Shown here: positions 1-8,339 of the stretch, in pieces
Layout: the number at the start of each line of letters is the position of its first letter
Position numbering within the stretch: the stretch's first letter is position 1
Assembly (NCBI RefSeq): GCF_900115075.1
Contig: NZ_FOVG01000001.1
Location: 1,674,001 to 1,738,000, forward strand
Direction: 5' to 3'
Source: Candidatus Pantoea varia
Lineage (GTDB): Bacteria; Pseudomonadota; Gammaproteobacteria; Enterobacterales; Enterobacteriaceae
DNA: 64,000 nucleotides
Notes under the pieces: model-generated
Told to the model about the DNA's origin: nothing
The model's input: the letters and a program-made list of their open reading frames with translations, nothing else
Databases searched by the model: none
Program-made: the position numbers and the translations under genes

Positions 1-1062
1 ACCCCAGTCGCCGATTGGCTCAACCCAGCCGCTTGGACGCAGGTCGTAGCGGTCATCGAGATCCTGATAGTTGTCAAAGTCACGCCCACGCTGCAGCAGA
101 CCAAAACCTTTCGGATTCTCGATGGTGAAAGTGCTCACCGCCAGATGACGCGGGTTATTCAGCGGACGCCAAATCCACTCCCCGTTGCCATTATGGATAG
201 AGAGTCCATCAGAGTCATGCAGTGCCGGACGGAAGTTGTTCACCGTCGAGGGCTGGTTCTGACCAAACAGGAACATACTGGTCAGCGGTGCGATACCCAG
301 TTTGCCGACGTTATCACGCAGGTAAACTTTAGACTGCACATCAACCGTTGACGCTTCACCCGGATGCAGCACAAAGCGATACGCACCCGCCGCACGCGGC
401 GAATCGAGCAGTGCGTAAATTACCAGCTGCTTGTCCTGTGGTTTAGGACGCTGGATCCAGAACTCTTTGAAGCGCGGGAACTCTTCACCGGACGGCAAGG
501 CCGTATCGATGGCAAGGCCACGCGCCGACAGGCCATACACCTGACCGGCACCGATGACACGGAAATAGCTCGCGCCCAGGAAGCTGGCGATCTCATCGTT
601 TTTACCCTTGTTGTTAAGTGGGTAAAGCACTTTGAAACCCGCAAATCCGAGGTTTTTCACCGCTTCCGCGTCATGTTTTACATTACCGAAATTAAAATAA
701 TCGGGGTTGTATTTAATCTCGCGCACTGCGCTGCCGGTCACTTCGTTGATCTGCACCGGGGTATCGAAATACATGCCCTGATGATAGAACTCCAGCTTGA
801 ATGGCGTGCGCAGTTTGCCCCAATACGCTTTATCGTGGTTAAACTGGATCTGCTGGTAATCAGCAAATTTCATTTCACGAAATTGAGAGGGTAAATTGCT
901 TTTAGGCGCTTCGAAGCTTTTCCCTGCCAAGGCTTTGGCTTGTTTGGCTACATCATCGATGTTAAACGCCCAACTGTTATTGGCGTACAACGCCAGCAGA
1001 ACTGCTGTACCAATCCAGCGTACCTTCATCAGTCCGGCTTTATTTTTTTCTTTAGTCAGCAC
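1..1062 (-). CDS. opgG: OpgG (MdoG), glucan biosynthesis protein, 3' end cut by window
   Basis: Periplasmic protein needed to make osmoregulated periplasmic glucans; it is thought to work on the beta-1,2 glucan backbone made by OpgH. The translated N-terminal part (about 350 of roughly 510 residues) follows E. coli OpgG closely, including the SSWAF-like signal peptide end, a [10 protein letters not shown] stretch and the [12 protein letters not shown] block. The frame runs off position 1, so the C-terminal third is outside the window. Two starts are possible: an ATG at 1029 with a weak Shine-Dalgarno, or a GTG at 1062 a few bases after a G-rich AAGGGGGG; I prefer the GTG because of that site. 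It is divergent from opgC, as in E. coli. Confidence 0.93.
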   Translation of the reverse strand, partial: MLTKEKNKAGLMKVRWIGTAVLLALYANNSWAFNIDDVAKQAKALAGKSFEAPKSNLPSQFREMKFADYQQIQFNHDKAYWGKLRTPFKLEFYHQGMYFDTPVQINEVTGSAVREIKYNPDYFNFGNVKHDAEAVKNLGFAGFKVLYPLNNKGKNDEIASFLGASYFRVIGAGQVYGLSARGLAIDTALPSGEEFPRFKEFWIQRPKPQDKQLVIYALLDSPRAAGAYRFVLHPGEASTVDVQSKVYLRDNVGKLGIAPLTSMFLFGQNQPSTVNNFRPALHDSDGLSIHNGNGEWIWRPLNNPRHLAVSTFTIENPKGFGLLQRGRDFDNYQDLDDRYDLRPSGWVEPIGDWG

Positions 1063-1212
1063 ATCCCCCCCTTTCGTGTGCTTAAATCAAACCCGTTTAT
1101 CTTAAAGGATTATTCGGTTTTCCGACAGCTTATGCGCAACATTGTTCCCGCATTTCGTCTGGCATTACGCTACTTTTAGGACAATTAGACACTACGGATT
1201 CCACTGATAGTA

Positions 1213-1273
1213 TACCTGGTTTATCCCAGGTAGAATTTTCACAGAGCATAATCCGGTTTCAGGGTGAAACCGG
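1213..1273 (+). promoter_or_regulatory. Two perfect hairpins in the opgG-opgC divergent region, upstream of opgC
   Basis: TACCTGG (1213-1219) pairs with CCAGGTA (1226-1232) over a 6-base loop. Further on, CCGGTTTCA (1253-1261) pairs with TGAAACCGG (1265-1273) over a GGG loop. The second hairpin ends 27 bases before the opgC ATG. Neither is followed by a T tract, so they are not simple terminators. They could be operator dyads or structures in the opgC leader; the function is not known. Confidence 0.5.
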
Positions 1274-1300
1274 CCAAACGTACTAACGAACTGGAACTTT

Positions 1301-2443
1301 ATGAGTACTGTAAAACCTGAACGTGAATACTTCCTCGACTCCATCCGCGCGTATCTGATGTTACTGGGGGTGCCGTTTCACGTTTCCCTCATCTACTCCG
1401 CGCAGAAATGGGCAGTAAACAGTCACGAAGCGTCTTTATGGCTGACGCTGCTGAATGATTTTATTCATGCATTTCGTATGCAGGTGTTTTTTGTCATCTC
1501 GGGATACTTCTCCTACATGCTGTATCTGCGCTATCAGCCACGCCGCTTCCTGAAGGTGCGTCTTGAGCGCGTGGGCATCCCGCTACTCACCGCCGTTCCA
1601 CTGCTCACGCTGCCGCAATTTTTCATGCTGAAAGAGTGGACAGATAAGCTGGCTGACTGGCCGCGTTTCACGCCCTATCAGAAGTTTAATAACCTGATGT
1701 GGGAGTTGATTTCGCACCTGTGGTTCCTGGTGGTGCTGGTGATGCTGACCACGCTGGGGATGGTGACGTTCCGCTGGCTTCGCGATCAGCATCGCACCAT
1801 TGATTATTCACGGGTTGGCTGGGGATCGCTAACGGCGGGCGTACTGGCGTGGGCGCTGCTCTGGTGCGTATTCCGGCGTCTGGTGTTTATTTTCCAGCCT
1901 GCGTGGCTGATGGATGGTTTGTTTAGCATCATTGTGATGCAGACGCTCTTCTATCTGCCGTTCTTTATGCTGGGGGCGCTGGCGTGGAAACATCCGCCGC
2001 TGAAGCAGCTGTTTGTGCGGTTTAATCCGGTGATGTGGATCGGTGCGCTGCTGATGTTTGCGGCCTATTGCGCCAACCAGCGACTGAGCAGCGGTGAGGG
2101 CTGGTTGTATGAGCTGGATGCGATTATCTCAACGCTGATGGGCCTTTGCATGCTGAATGTCTGCTTCTGCTTTGGTCATAAGCTGCTGAATTCGCATTCG
2201 CCGCGCATCATGTATCTGGTGAATGCGTCGCTGTTTATCTATCTGGTGCACCATCCGCTGACGCTGCTGTATGGCATTTACGTAACGCCGCGGATTGAAA
2301 ACAACACGCTGGGCTTCTTCGTCGGCCTGCTGATGGTGTTTGGCATCGCGTTTCTGCTGTATGAAATTCACCTGCGCATCCCGCTCCTGCGGTTCCTGTT
2401 CTCCGGGAAATTTGAGCGTAAACAAGCCGGACAAGGGCATTGA
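1301..2443 (+). CDS. opgC: OpgC (MdoC), succinyltransferase of periplasmic glucans
   Basis: Inner-membrane acyltransferase that adds succinyl groups to osmoregulated periplasmic glucans, giving them negative charge. The 380-residue protein is close to the 385 residues of E. coli MdoC. It has the acyltransferase-3 layout: a short N-terminal REYFLDSIRAYLMLLGVPFH segment with the conserved Arg and His, then about ten hydrophobic segments, ending in a basic cytoplasmic tail. It is divergent from opgG and convergent with clsC, the same arrangement as the E. coli mdo locus. Confidence 0.93.
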   Translation: MSTVKPEREYFLDSIRAYLMLLGVPFHVSLIYSAQKWAVNSHEASLWLTLLNDFIHAFRMQVFFVISGYFSYMLYLRYQPRRFLKVRLERVGIPLLTAVPLLTLPQFFMLKEWTDKLADWPRFTPYQKFNNLMWELISHLWFLVVLVMLTTLGMVTFRWLRDQHRTIDYSRVGWGSLTAGVLAWALLWCVFRRLVFIFQPAWLMDGLFSIIVMQTLFYLPFFMLGALAWKHPPLKQLFVRFNPVMWIGALLMFAAYCANQRLSSGEGWLYELDAIISTLMGLCMLNVCFCFGHKLLNSHSPRIMYLVNASLFIYLVHHPLTLLYGIYVTPRIENNTLGFFVGLLMVFGIAFLLYEIHLRIPLLRFLFSGKFERKQAGQGH

Positions 2444-2473
2444 TGGTATTGCCTAAAGACAGCTAATAAACTC

Positions 2474-2607
2474 AAGGCGATGGGAGCAAACCCTCATCGC
2501 CTTAAATACAGCGAGCAGGCTCAGGGAGGTTGTGCCTCCCATCGCTTTACGTCGGGTGATCGTCTGTGAGAGCTCCGCTGTTGAGTAACAGACGCTATGT
2601 AGCGTCT
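2474..2607. repeat. Cluster of four hairpins between convergent opgC and clsC
   Basis: The 194-base gap holds four inverted repeats in a row: AAGGCGATG/CATCGCCTT (2474-2482, 2495-2503), GGGAGG/CCTCCC (2524-2529, 2535-2540), CTGTT/AACAG (2578-2582, 2587-2591) and AGACGCTA/TAGCGTCT (2590-2597, 2600-2607). None has a strong T tract. This density suggests a structured intergenic element that may stop transcripts from both sides; I do not recognise it as ERIC or a classical REP. Confidence 0.55.
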
Positions 2608-2637
2608 CCTCAGGAATGAGCCTGTGCAGGCGCAGAC

Positions 2638-4098
2638 TTACAGCAGCCACTCAATCGGCAGTCGCCACACCAGCCTTACCTGAAGGCGCTGCCACCAGGA
2701 ACAACCCGGCTCGTGTTTATGCACAATCTGCTGCGGCTCATCCGGATACTCCAGCCAGTTAACCCTTCCCCACTTATCCAGCCTTAACGTCCATGCCCGA
2801 TCGCGCATGGACTGGCTGAAGCGCTGATGCGTCTCTGCGGCCAGCGCCGCGCTCTCGATGACCAGACCCATCTCGGTATTCAGCACAGCAGAACGAGGAT
2901 CGAAGTTAAATGAGCCGATAAACAATGTCTGTTGATCCACCGAGAAGGTTTTAGCATGCAGGCTCGAGCCAGAATTACCGGTTAACCCCCGGTCGTGCGG
3001 CGCTTCGGGCACGCCCGCCTGCGGTTTCAGCTCATAGAGCGCGATGCCATGCCGCAGCAGTTTCTTGCGCCACTTGGCGTAACCGGCATGCACAATCGAC
3101 ACATCGTTGGCCGCCAGCGAGTTGGTCAGAATGGCAATTTTCACCCCTTTGCGCCTCAGCGCCAGCAGCTGCGCGACGCCTGCGCGGGTCGGCACAAAGT
3201 AGGCAGAGATAATATCGAACTGCTCCTGCGGAGTACCAATCACCTCCAGCATCCGCTGCGGCAGCAGGCTTTTGGCGCGCGCTTTGCCCAGTCCTTTACG
3301 CGGATCGTCGCTCAGCAGCCGCGATTTTGCCCAGGTCAGGTCCAGCATGCCCTCTTCAAGCTCCTGCAGCAGCGACGAGTTTTCCAGTCGCTGAAGGTAA
3401 CGCTGCACCGGTTCACTGTGACGCCATTCTGGTGGCAGACTCACACTGTCCTCGTCCGGTTCATCTTCATCCAGCACCTGCTGCAGTGGCGACACCGGCT
3501 TGCTCCTCCAGTAGCGTTCGAAATCCTCTGCGACCTCTTTTACCACCGGACCGATCGCCATCACGTCGAGATCGGCAAACAGAGGTTCATTGCCGGTCCC
3601 GAAATATTCGTCGCCAATATTGCGTCCACCCACCACGGTGGTGACACCATCCACCGTGAAGCTTTTGTTGTGCATGCGGCGGTTCAGACGGGCAAAATCG
3701 GTGAGATAACCCAGCGCACGCAGGGTGCGAAACGAGAACGGATTAAACAATCGCACTTCGATGTTGGGATGCCGGTTGAGCTGAGCCAGCGTATCGTCCA
3801 GGCCCGGCGTATTATTGTCATCCAGCAGCAACCGCACCTTCACGCCGCGACGGGCCGCCTCCAGCACCGCGCTGAACAGCAACCGGCCAGAGAGATCGTT
3901 TTGCCAGATGTAGTACTGAATATCGAGTGAACGCTCCGCTTTTTGTATCAGCAGATAGCGGGCAGCAAAAGCATCCAGCCCGTCGCTCAGCTGATGAACA
4001 CCGCTCAGCCCTGGATGGCGCTGACATTCTGGCTCCAGCTGTGTTTCCAGCCAGCTGCTACGTTCCGATGGCTGGGAGAGCTCAAACGCTTCGGTCAT
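2638..4098 (-). CDS. clsC: Cardiolipin synthase C (ClsC)
   Basis: Phospholipase D-superfamily enzyme that makes cardiolipin, in E. coli from phosphatidylglycerol and phosphatidylethanolamine, at the inner membrane. Two HxKxxxxD motifs are visible: HNKSFTVD (H143, K145, D150) and a second HAKTFSVD near residue 400, each followed by the usual GGRNIGD / GSFNFDPRS context. The ATG at 4098 is preceded by AGGGAA and gives 486 residues, close to the 473 of E. coli ClsC; the frame stays open further upstream without a good ribosome site. Gene order next to opgC is as in E. coli, but no ymdB follows upstream. Confidence 0.93.
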   Translation of the reverse strand: MTEAFELSQPSERSSWLETQLEPECQRHPGLSGVHQLSDGLDAFAARYLLIQKAERSLDIQYYIWQNDLSGRLLFSAVLEAARRGVKVRLLLDDNNTPGLDDTLAQLNRHPNIEVRLFNPFSFRTLRALGYLTDFARLNRRMHNKSFTVDGVTTVVGGRNIGDEYFGTGNEPLFADLDVMAIGPVVKEVAEDFERYWRSKPVSPLQQVLDEDEPDEDSVSLPPEWRHSEPVQRYLQRLENSSLLQELEEGMLDLTWAKSRLLSDDPRKGLGKARAKSLLPQRMLEVIGTPQEQFDIISAYFVPTRAGVAQLLALRRKGVKIAILTNSLAANDVSIVHAGYAKWRKKLLRHGIALYELKPQAGVPEAPHDRGLTGNSGSSLHAKTFSVDQQTLFIGSFNFDPRSAVLNTEMGLVIESAALAAETHQRFSQSMRDRAWTLRLDKWGRVNWLEYPDEPQQIVHKHEPGCSWWQRLQVRLVWRLPIEWLL

Positions 4099-4253
4099 GA
4101 CAATTCCCTGTAAAATGCAATTATTTTTATTATTCCCCGGCCCGACCTCTGGCGCTATACCTCTGTTCCGAATGAGTGAGCGGTCACGGGCGTTTTTTAG
4201 TCTAGACTTAACCGGACGATCTGTGACCGGCATTAGCCCGGCAGGAGAGGAAT

Positions 4254-5411
4254 ATGTCTCATCAACCCCTTACAGATACCCGCCAGCGCTACCATCCCAG
4301 CCTGTTCCGTAGCTTTTTCCAGGGCAGTTTTCCGTGCTCTACCGCCTGCCGTACGCCGGGCAAACGGCTGGATATGGTCTTCAGCAGCGGCCACGATATG
4401 CTGCTGGAAAAAGATTATGCCGCGCTGGCTGAGCAGCACCTGCTCACCGCCCGCGACGGTGCGCGCTGGCATCTGATTGAAAAGGTCCCCGGCCAGTATG
4501 ACTGGCAGAGCTTTCTGCCGATGGTAGAAGCGGCGCGACGTCAGCAGATGGAGATCATCTGGGAGCTGGCGCACTTTGGCTATCCCGATCATCTTAATAT
4601 CTGGAAAGCCGAATTTGTTGACCATTTTAGTCGTTTCGCCCGCGCGATGGCACAACTGATGCGCGATGAGGGTATCGAACGCCCCTTCTTCACGCCGGTG
4701 AATCAAATCTCATTCTGGTCATGGGCCGGGGCGGATGTGGCTTGGTTCAATCCTCATGCAGCGAATCGCGGTAAGGAGCTAAAGCGACAGCTGGTCCGCG
4801 CCTCGCTGGCGGCAATTCATGCCATTCGCGAAGTCTATCCGGAGGCACGTTTTGTCCTGACCGATCCACTGGTACAGATTGCCCATCATCCCGATAACCC
4901 GGACAGCAAACCCTACGCCGATGCACAGCATCAGGCGCAGTTCGAAGCCTGGGACATGCTGGCCGGTCGCGTCGATAAAGAGTTAGGCGGCAGTGAAGAT
5001 TGCCTGGATATCCTCGGCCTGAACTACTATCCCGACAACCACTGGTTTTTCCCCAATCAGCCCATGTCGCTGGATGATCCGGCGCGTGTTCCGCTGCACA
5101 TTCTGCTCGCGCAGTGCTGGCAGCGCTACCAGCGCCCTATGCTGATTGCCGAAACCGGCGCAGAGGGTGACGCACGCGCGCCCTGGCTGCAGGAGATCAG
5201 TGAAAACGTGGCGGTAGCGCTGGATCAGGGCATTGCGGTCGAGGGCATTTCGCTCTATCCGGTGGTGGAGTATCCCGCCTGGGCGGATGACCGGCGTTCG
5301 CCTGGTCCGCTGCTGGGATTAGCCGATCCGAATGGCAACCGTAACCTGCATGAGTCACTGGCGCTGGTGTTACGCAGTCAGCAGATTAAATTCGCCACGC
5401 GTAATGCGTAA
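4254..5411 (+). CDS. GH1-like glycosidase-fold protein with Gln at the acid/base position
   Basis: 385-residue TIM-barrel protein of the family-1 glycoside-hydrolase type, probably cytoplasmic since no signal peptide is seen. It has the ARWHLIEKVPGQYDW block, a WELAHFGYPD block, a PVNQISF segment where GH1 enzymes carry an Asn-Glu acid/base pair (here N150-Q151), and an AETG segment with the likely nucleophile E300. The Glu-to-Gln change at the acid/base is seen in myrosinases but would lower ordinary beta-glucosidase activity. The start has AGGAGAGG before the ATG. It stands alone and its substrate is unknown. Confidence 0.7.
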   Translation: MSHQPLTDTRQRYHPSLFRSFFQGSFPCSTACRTPGKRLDMVFSSGHDMLLEKDYAALAEQHLLTARDGARWHLIEKVPGQYDWQSFLPMVEAARRQQMEIIWELAHFGYPDHLNIWKAEFVDHFSRFARAMAQLMRDEGIERPFFTPVNQISFWSWAGADVAWFNPHAANRGKELKRQLVRASLAAIHAIREVYPEARFVLTDPLVQIAHHPDNPDSKPYADAQHQAQFEAWDMLAGRVDKELGGSEDCLDILGLNYYPDNHWFFPNQPMSLDDPARVPLHILLAQCWQRYQRPMLIAETGAEGDARAPWLQEISENVAVALDQGIAVEGISLYPVVEYPAWADDRRSPGPLLGLADPNGNRNLHESLALVLRSQQIKFATRNA

Positions 5412-5585
5412 TCAGACATGCTGAGAGGGGGGCTTTTTAGGGTAGCAGGAGCGAACGTCGAGAGAGGGATCGGCAGGATGACGTACGTCGGTCAGCCAGA
5501 CCATGGTAAACAGGAAGGTGACCCCGATGAGGCAGGCCGCCAGCAAACCGATAATTGCGATTAATTTGTCATCTCCGGAGTCCAT
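5412..5585 (-). CDS. Small single-span membrane protein, unknown
   Basis: 57-residue protein with one hydrophobic segment (about residues 9-32, from LIAIIGLL to FTMVWL) and a polar tail that contains one Cys and several Pro. The ATG at 5585 has a good AAGGAGA site seven bases upstream, which argues that it is real. It ends one base after the stop of the convergent glycosidase-like gene and lies just downstream of another tiny membrane protein on the same strand, so the two may be co-transcribed. I do not recognise a family. Confidence 0.55.
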   Translation of the reverse strand: MDSGDDKLIAIIGLLAACLIGVTFLFTMVWLTDVRHPADPSLDVRSCYPKKPPSQHV

Positions 5586-5623
5586 CGCCTTCTCCTTATT
5601 CAATCCGTTGAATCCTGTGCGTG

Positions 5624-5767
5624 TCAGCTCATCCAGAGCGTAATCATCAGGACAAAGATTATAAGCGTTACCGAGGTCACCGCAAGCACCACTATCGCAA
5701 AGTGCGCATCGTCAAGTGACTGGCGAATTGGCTCATCGTGATCGTCGGGTGGCGAGGGCAAAGACAT
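5624..5767 (-). CDS. Very small membrane protein, unknown
   Basis: 47-residue product: an acidic, Pro-rich start (SLPSPPDDHDEP) followed by one long hydrophobic segment (from FAIVVLAV to MITLWMS) that reaches almost to the C-terminus. The ATG at 5767 has AGGA seven bases upstream. It lies 38 bases before the next small membrane gene on the same strand. The form is that of a C-tail membrane micropeptide; no family or function is known to me. Confidence 0.5.
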   Translation of the reverse strand: MSLPSPPDDHDEPIRQSLDDAHFAIVVLAVTSVTLIIFVLMITLWMS

Positions 5768-5855
5768 AACTATCCTGTAAAAAATTGGGGCCGCCGGGCG
5801 TAAAGCGGTCAATGACAGTGTAGATGAAAGGCTGTTTATCGTCCGGTTCTTTCGT

Positions 5856-5894
5856 CCGGAAAATAAACTGGCCCGTGCCCGCCCGGCACGGGCC
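5856..5894 (-). terminator. Terminator of the aryl-polyene operon
   Basis: GGCCCGTGCC (5870-5879) pairs perfectly with GGCACGGGCC (5885-5894) over five bases. On the minus strand the stem is followed by AGTTTATTTTCC, a T-rich tail. It begins 5 bases past the apeR stop and closes the 16-gene operon. Confidence 0.75.
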
Positions 5895-5899
5895 TGAAC

Positions 5900-7135
5900 T
5901 CAGACGCCGCGCCAGCGTTTGAAGATCAGTGAGGTGTTTATCCCACCAAAGGCGAAGTTGTTGCTCTGGATATAGTCGGTCTCCAGCTCTCGCGGCTCGC
6001 CCATGATGTAATCCATCTGACCGCCGTCGGCGGCCGGTTGCGTCAGATTAAGGGTGGGTGCAAACCACCCTTCCCGCATCATCTCAATGCTCATCCAGGC
6101 TTCCAGTGCCCCGCAGGCACCCAGCGTATGGCCAAAATAGGACTTCAGTGAGGAGATCGGCGTTGATTCGCCAAACACCGCTGCCGTCGCCAGACTTTCG
6201 GCCATGTCACCCCGTTCAGTGGCGGTGCCGTGCGCATTGACATAACCGACCTCGGCAGCCGTAATACCGGCGCTTTGCAAGGCCCGCTCAATGCAGATCT
6301 GCATGGTTTCCCGCTGCGGCTGCGTGATATGCGCGGCATCGCAGTTGGTATGGAAACCGGTGAGCTCCGCGTAAATCGTGGCGCCGCGCGCCTGAGCATG
6401 TTCCAGCGACTCCAGGATCAGGGTGCCGGCGCCTTCGCCAATGACCAGACCATCACGCTGCTGATCAAAAGGTGCAGGCGTCGTGTGCGGTGCATCATTA
6501 CGCTGGCTTGTGGCAAACAGGGTGTCGAACACCGCCGCTTCCGACGGACAGAGTTCTTCCGCACCACCGGCAACCATCACCGTCTGATAACCGTGACGAA
6601 TCGCTTCCCAGGCATAGCCAATCGCCTGGCTGCCAGAGGTGCAGGCGCTGGAGGTCGGGATCACCCGGCCACGCAGGCCGAAAAACAGCCCGGCATTCAC
6701 GGCCGTGGTGTGCGGCATCATCTGCACATAGGTGGTGCCGGTAATATTGTTGGTGTGCTTTTCCGTCAGCATGGTGGCGAACTCGCTGACCGGCCCGGTG
6801 CTGCCGGTCGAAGACCCGTAGGCGATGCCGGTTTCTCCGCTTGTCAGCACCGGATGGTCAATCAGGCCCGCCTGAGTCAGCGCCAGCTCGGTCGCGCGCG
6901 TTGCCAGCAGCGAAACGCGACCCATGGCGCGGATACGTTTGCGGGTGTAATGCGCAGGCAGTTCAAAGTTATCCACGGGCGCGCCGAGCAGGGTATGCAG
7001 CCCGTCGTAGATCTGCCACTCCGGCATAAAGCGCACCGCATTGCGGCCAGCACGAATACGCGCCGACACTTCAGCCCAGGATTCACCAAAGGCGGTCACG
7101 CCCCCCATACCGGTTACGACTACCCGCTGGATCAC
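5900..7135 (-). CDS. apeR: ApeR, beta-ketoacyl-ACP synthase of aryl-polyene synthesis
   Basis: FabF-type ketosynthase, 411 residues, last gene of the ape operon. The Cys-His-His triad is intact: SSACTSG with C165, the HGTATERGD block and the GHTLGA block, plus the C-terminal NFAFGGINTS glycine loop. In the reconstituted Xenorhabdus system ApeR is a second ketosynthase besides the ApeO-ApeC pair, acting in chain extension on ACP-bound polyenes. Its start overlaps the apeQ stop by four bases, so the two are translationally coupled. Confidence 0.88.
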   Translation of the reverse strand: MIQRVVVTGMGGVTAFGESWAEVSARIRAGRNAVRFMPEWQIYDGLHTLLGAPVDNFELPAHYTRKRIRAMGRVSLLATRATELALTQAGLIDHPVLTSGETGIAYGSSTGSTGPVSEFATMLTEKHTNNITGTTYVQMMPHTTAVNAGLFFGLRGRVIPTSSACTSGSQAIGYAWEAIRHGYQTVMVAGGAEELCPSEAAVFDTLFATSQRNDAPHTTPAPFDQQRDGLVIGEGAGTLILESLEHAQARGATIYAELTGFHTNCDAAHITQPQRETMQICIERALQSAGITAAEVGYVNAHGTATERGDMAESLATAAVFGESTPISSLKSYFGHTLGACGALEAWMSIEMMREGWFAPTLNLTQPAADGGQMDYIMGEPRELETDYIQSNNFAFGGINTSLIFKRWRGV

Positions 7136-7863
7136 AGCATGCCTCCATTAATCGAAATCACCTGACGCGTCACGTAACCAGCGATATCGGACATCAGATA
7201 GCTCGCCAGTCCGGCGACCTCTTCAGCCGCGCCCATGCGCTTCATCGGCACGATCTTCATCGCTTCGTCAATCACCTGAGGTTCCAGCCCTTCCATGCCG
7301 GTGTCAATCAGACCCGGCGCGATGCAGTTAACCGTGATTTTGCGTTTAGCCAGCTCAATCGCCAGCGCTTTAGTCGCCCCGATAATGCCCGCTTTCGCCG
7401 CGCTGTAATTGACCTGACCTCGATTACCCATCATCCCGGAGACCGATGAGAGCGTAATAATGCGGCCACCGCGCCGCAGGCCGATCATCGGCATCACGCA
7501 GGGCTGGATCACGTTGTAAAAACTGTCGAGATTGGTGTGGATCACGCTGTCCCACTCCTCATCCGTCAGGGCAGGAAACGCCGCATCACGGGTGATACCG
7601 GCATTACTCACCACGCCATAATAGGCCCCGTGTTGCTCAATGTCGGCTTCCAGCGCGGCGCGGGTTGCCACCCGGTCAGCCACATCAAATCCCAGTACAC
7701 GGCCGCTGCCGCCTGCGGCTTCGATCTGCTGCAGGCACTGCTCAGCACCTGGACGGTCGCGGTTGAAATGCACGATAACCTGATAGCCATCCTGGGCGAG
7801 ACGCAGCGCAATCGCGCGGCCAATGCCTTTACTGGCGCCTGTGACCAATACTGAATCTGTCAT
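7132..7863 (-). CDS. apeQ: ApeQ, 3-oxoacyl-ACP reductase (FabG type)
   Basis: Short-chain dehydrogenase, 243 residues, that reduces the beta-keto group after each extension, using NADPH. Visible motifs are the TGASKGIG nucleotide-binding turn at residues 8-15, the NAG motif near 88, the catalytic Ser (SSVSGM) with YSAAK as the Tyr-Lys pair, and the PG segment after it. It overlaps apeP and apeR by four bases on each side. FabG-like sequence alone would not give the role; the position in the operon does. Confidence 0.9.
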   Translation of the reverse strand: MTDSVLVTGASKGIGRAIALRLAQDGYQVIVHFNRDRPGAEQCLQQIEAAGGSGRVLGFDVADRVATRAALEADIEQHGAYYGVVSNAGITRDAAFPALTDEEWDSVIHTNLDSFYNVIQPCVMPMIGLRRGGRIITLSSVSGMMGNRGQVNYSAAKAGIIGATKALAIELAKRKITVNCIAPGLIDTGMEGLEPQVIDEAMKIVPMKRMGAAEEVAGLASYLMSDIAGYVTRQVISINGGML

Positions 7864-8339
7864 GGCTGATTTCCTTGTGACAATAATTGCTGTAACTCTG
7901 CTTCATTGGGTTGATAAGTGTTCAGACGACCACTGGCAAGCTGTTGCGTGCCATAACGAATGTCGCCTTCAAAGCTGCCCATGCGGTCATCGCGCATCAG
8001 CAGCGTCATTCGGATATCCAGCGTGACATTAGCGGGAAAGCGCGGCTGCTCAGCCCGCCAGCCGCGTCCGCCCAGCAGCATACCGGGCGGGATCAGGGTT
8101 GCGCCGCCCTGCTTTGCATGCCAGCCCGACCAGACGCCCACGGTCTGCGCCATCATCTCGACGCCAAACCAGGCGGGCAGTTCCCCCTGTGGTGTCAGAA
8201 ACGGAGCCAGTACGCCATCAGCAGAGGTCGACACCTGACAGTGAACCTGGTCTTCGTCAACGGCGATCAAATGATCAAGCAGCAGCATCGGCGCAGCGTG
8301 TGGCAGCCAGAGTGCCGCGGGAGAATTAATGTCCATCAA
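7860..8339 (-). CDS. apeP: ApeP, hotdog-fold dehydratase subunit
   Basis: 159-residue FabA/FabZ-like hotdog protein. It contains PHAAPMLLLDHLI near the N-terminus and the helix segment WFGVEMMAQTVGVWSG, in which Glu would be the catalytic acid. In characterised aryl-polyene systems ApeP forms a heterocomplex with the smaller ApeI and together they dehydrate the 3-hydroxyacyl-ACP to build the conjugated polyene. It overlaps apeO by 14 bases. Confidence 0.87.
   Translation of the reverse strand: MMDINSPAALWLPHAAPMLLLDHLIAVDEDQVHCQVSTSADGVLAPFLTPQGELPAWFGVEMMAQTVGVWSGWHAKQGGATLIPPGMLLGGRGWRAEQPRFPANVTLDIRMTLLMRDDRMGSFEGDIRYGTQQLASGRLNTYQPNEAELQQLLSQGNQP

Noticed and set aside
2453..2650. 65-codon minus-strand frame between opgC and clsC
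   Set aside because: It is made of hairpin sequences, overlaps the clsC end and has no ribosome site.
2995..3930. 311-codon open frame antisense to clsC
   Set aside because: Shadow of the cardiolipin synthase coding sequence in a GC-rich genome; composition is not protein-like.
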